Part shown: positions 14,031 to 14,108 of the stretch, one piece after another
Position numbering within the stretch: the stretch's first letter is position 1
How the letters are laid out: each line of letters opens with the position of its first letter
Position numbers and translations under genes: made by a program
NCBI GenBank assembly: GCA_910585855.1
Contig: CAJUGZ010000091.1
Coordinates: 1 to 14,108, forward strand
DNA length: 14,108 nucleotides
Direction: 5' to 3'
Source of the DNA: an uncultured Lachnospiraceae bacterium
Lineage (GTDB): Bacteria; Bacillota_A; Clostridia; Lachnospirales; Lachnospiraceae
Notes under the pieces: generated by a model
What the model saw: only the letters and a program-made list of their open reading frames with translations
Told to the model about the DNA's origin: nothing
The model's database searches: none

Positions 14031-14108
14031 GTATGGAAGAGGATAGCGTTTTTTTAGTGGATGAATGTATTTTTTATATTTTTTATAAAATTTTGTGAAA
14101 TTTTATAG

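Overview
The window looks like chromosomal DNA of a low-GC, Gram-positive anaerobe of the Clostridia, most likely a Lachnospiraceae-type gut bacterium. The evidence is AT-rich, purine-rich coding strands, strong AGGAGG-type ribosome binding sites, several TTG start choices, lipoproteins with Ser/Thr/Glu-rich linkers, a high-cysteine clostridial protein, and a KtrAB potassium channel pair. The species cannot be named from the sequence alone.

Layout. 1-310: a GC-richer, stem-rich stretch of unknown nature, with a possible terminator on the minus strand. 368-2821 (+): ammonia-dependent asparagine synthetase AsnA, then a MATE-family exporter. 2824-4442: a small accessory island. Two unrecognised proteins on the minus strand (orf158, orf104) and one tiny protein on the plus strand (orf61) are bracketed by two direct copies of a ~150-165 bp structured repeat. 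The two copies differ in sequence but keep their stems through paired compensatory changes. 4558-4824 (-): a tiny Cys/Gly-rich protein with its own promoter and terminator. 4979-10304 (+): a promoter drives dapF (diaminopimelate epimerase), followed by an SGNH-hydrolase-like lipoprotein, a DUF4358 lipoprotein, an AlgI/DltB-type MBOAT acyltransferase and an AlgJ/AlgX-type DHHW protein. 10378-12453 (+): ktrB and ktrA, potassium uptake. 12468-12902 (-): a short TetR-type regulator. 13008-14030 (+): a membrane-anchored TIM-barrel protein of the sugar phosphate isomerase/epimerase type, divergent from the regulator.

How the genes work together. The MBOAT, DHHW, SGNH and DUF4358 genes form a plausible surface-acylation module: the MBOAT protein would move acyl groups across the membrane, and DHHW/SGNH proteins would place or remove them on a cell-surface glycopolymer. 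They follow dapF, a cell-wall/lysine biosynthesis gene, with an overlapping start. KtrB and KtrA form one potassium channel (pore plus gating ring). The TetR-type repressor and the anchored isomerase-like protein share an intergenic region with a TGTCG-N10-CGACA palindrome spanning the likely promoter, so the regulator probably controls both genes.

The most unusual item is the pair of structured repeats at 2824-2989 and 4291-4442. Each sits in a convergent intergenic space and shows at least eight compensated base-pair changes between copies. That indicates selection for a folded RNA (or folded single-stranded DNA) that I cannot assign to a named family.
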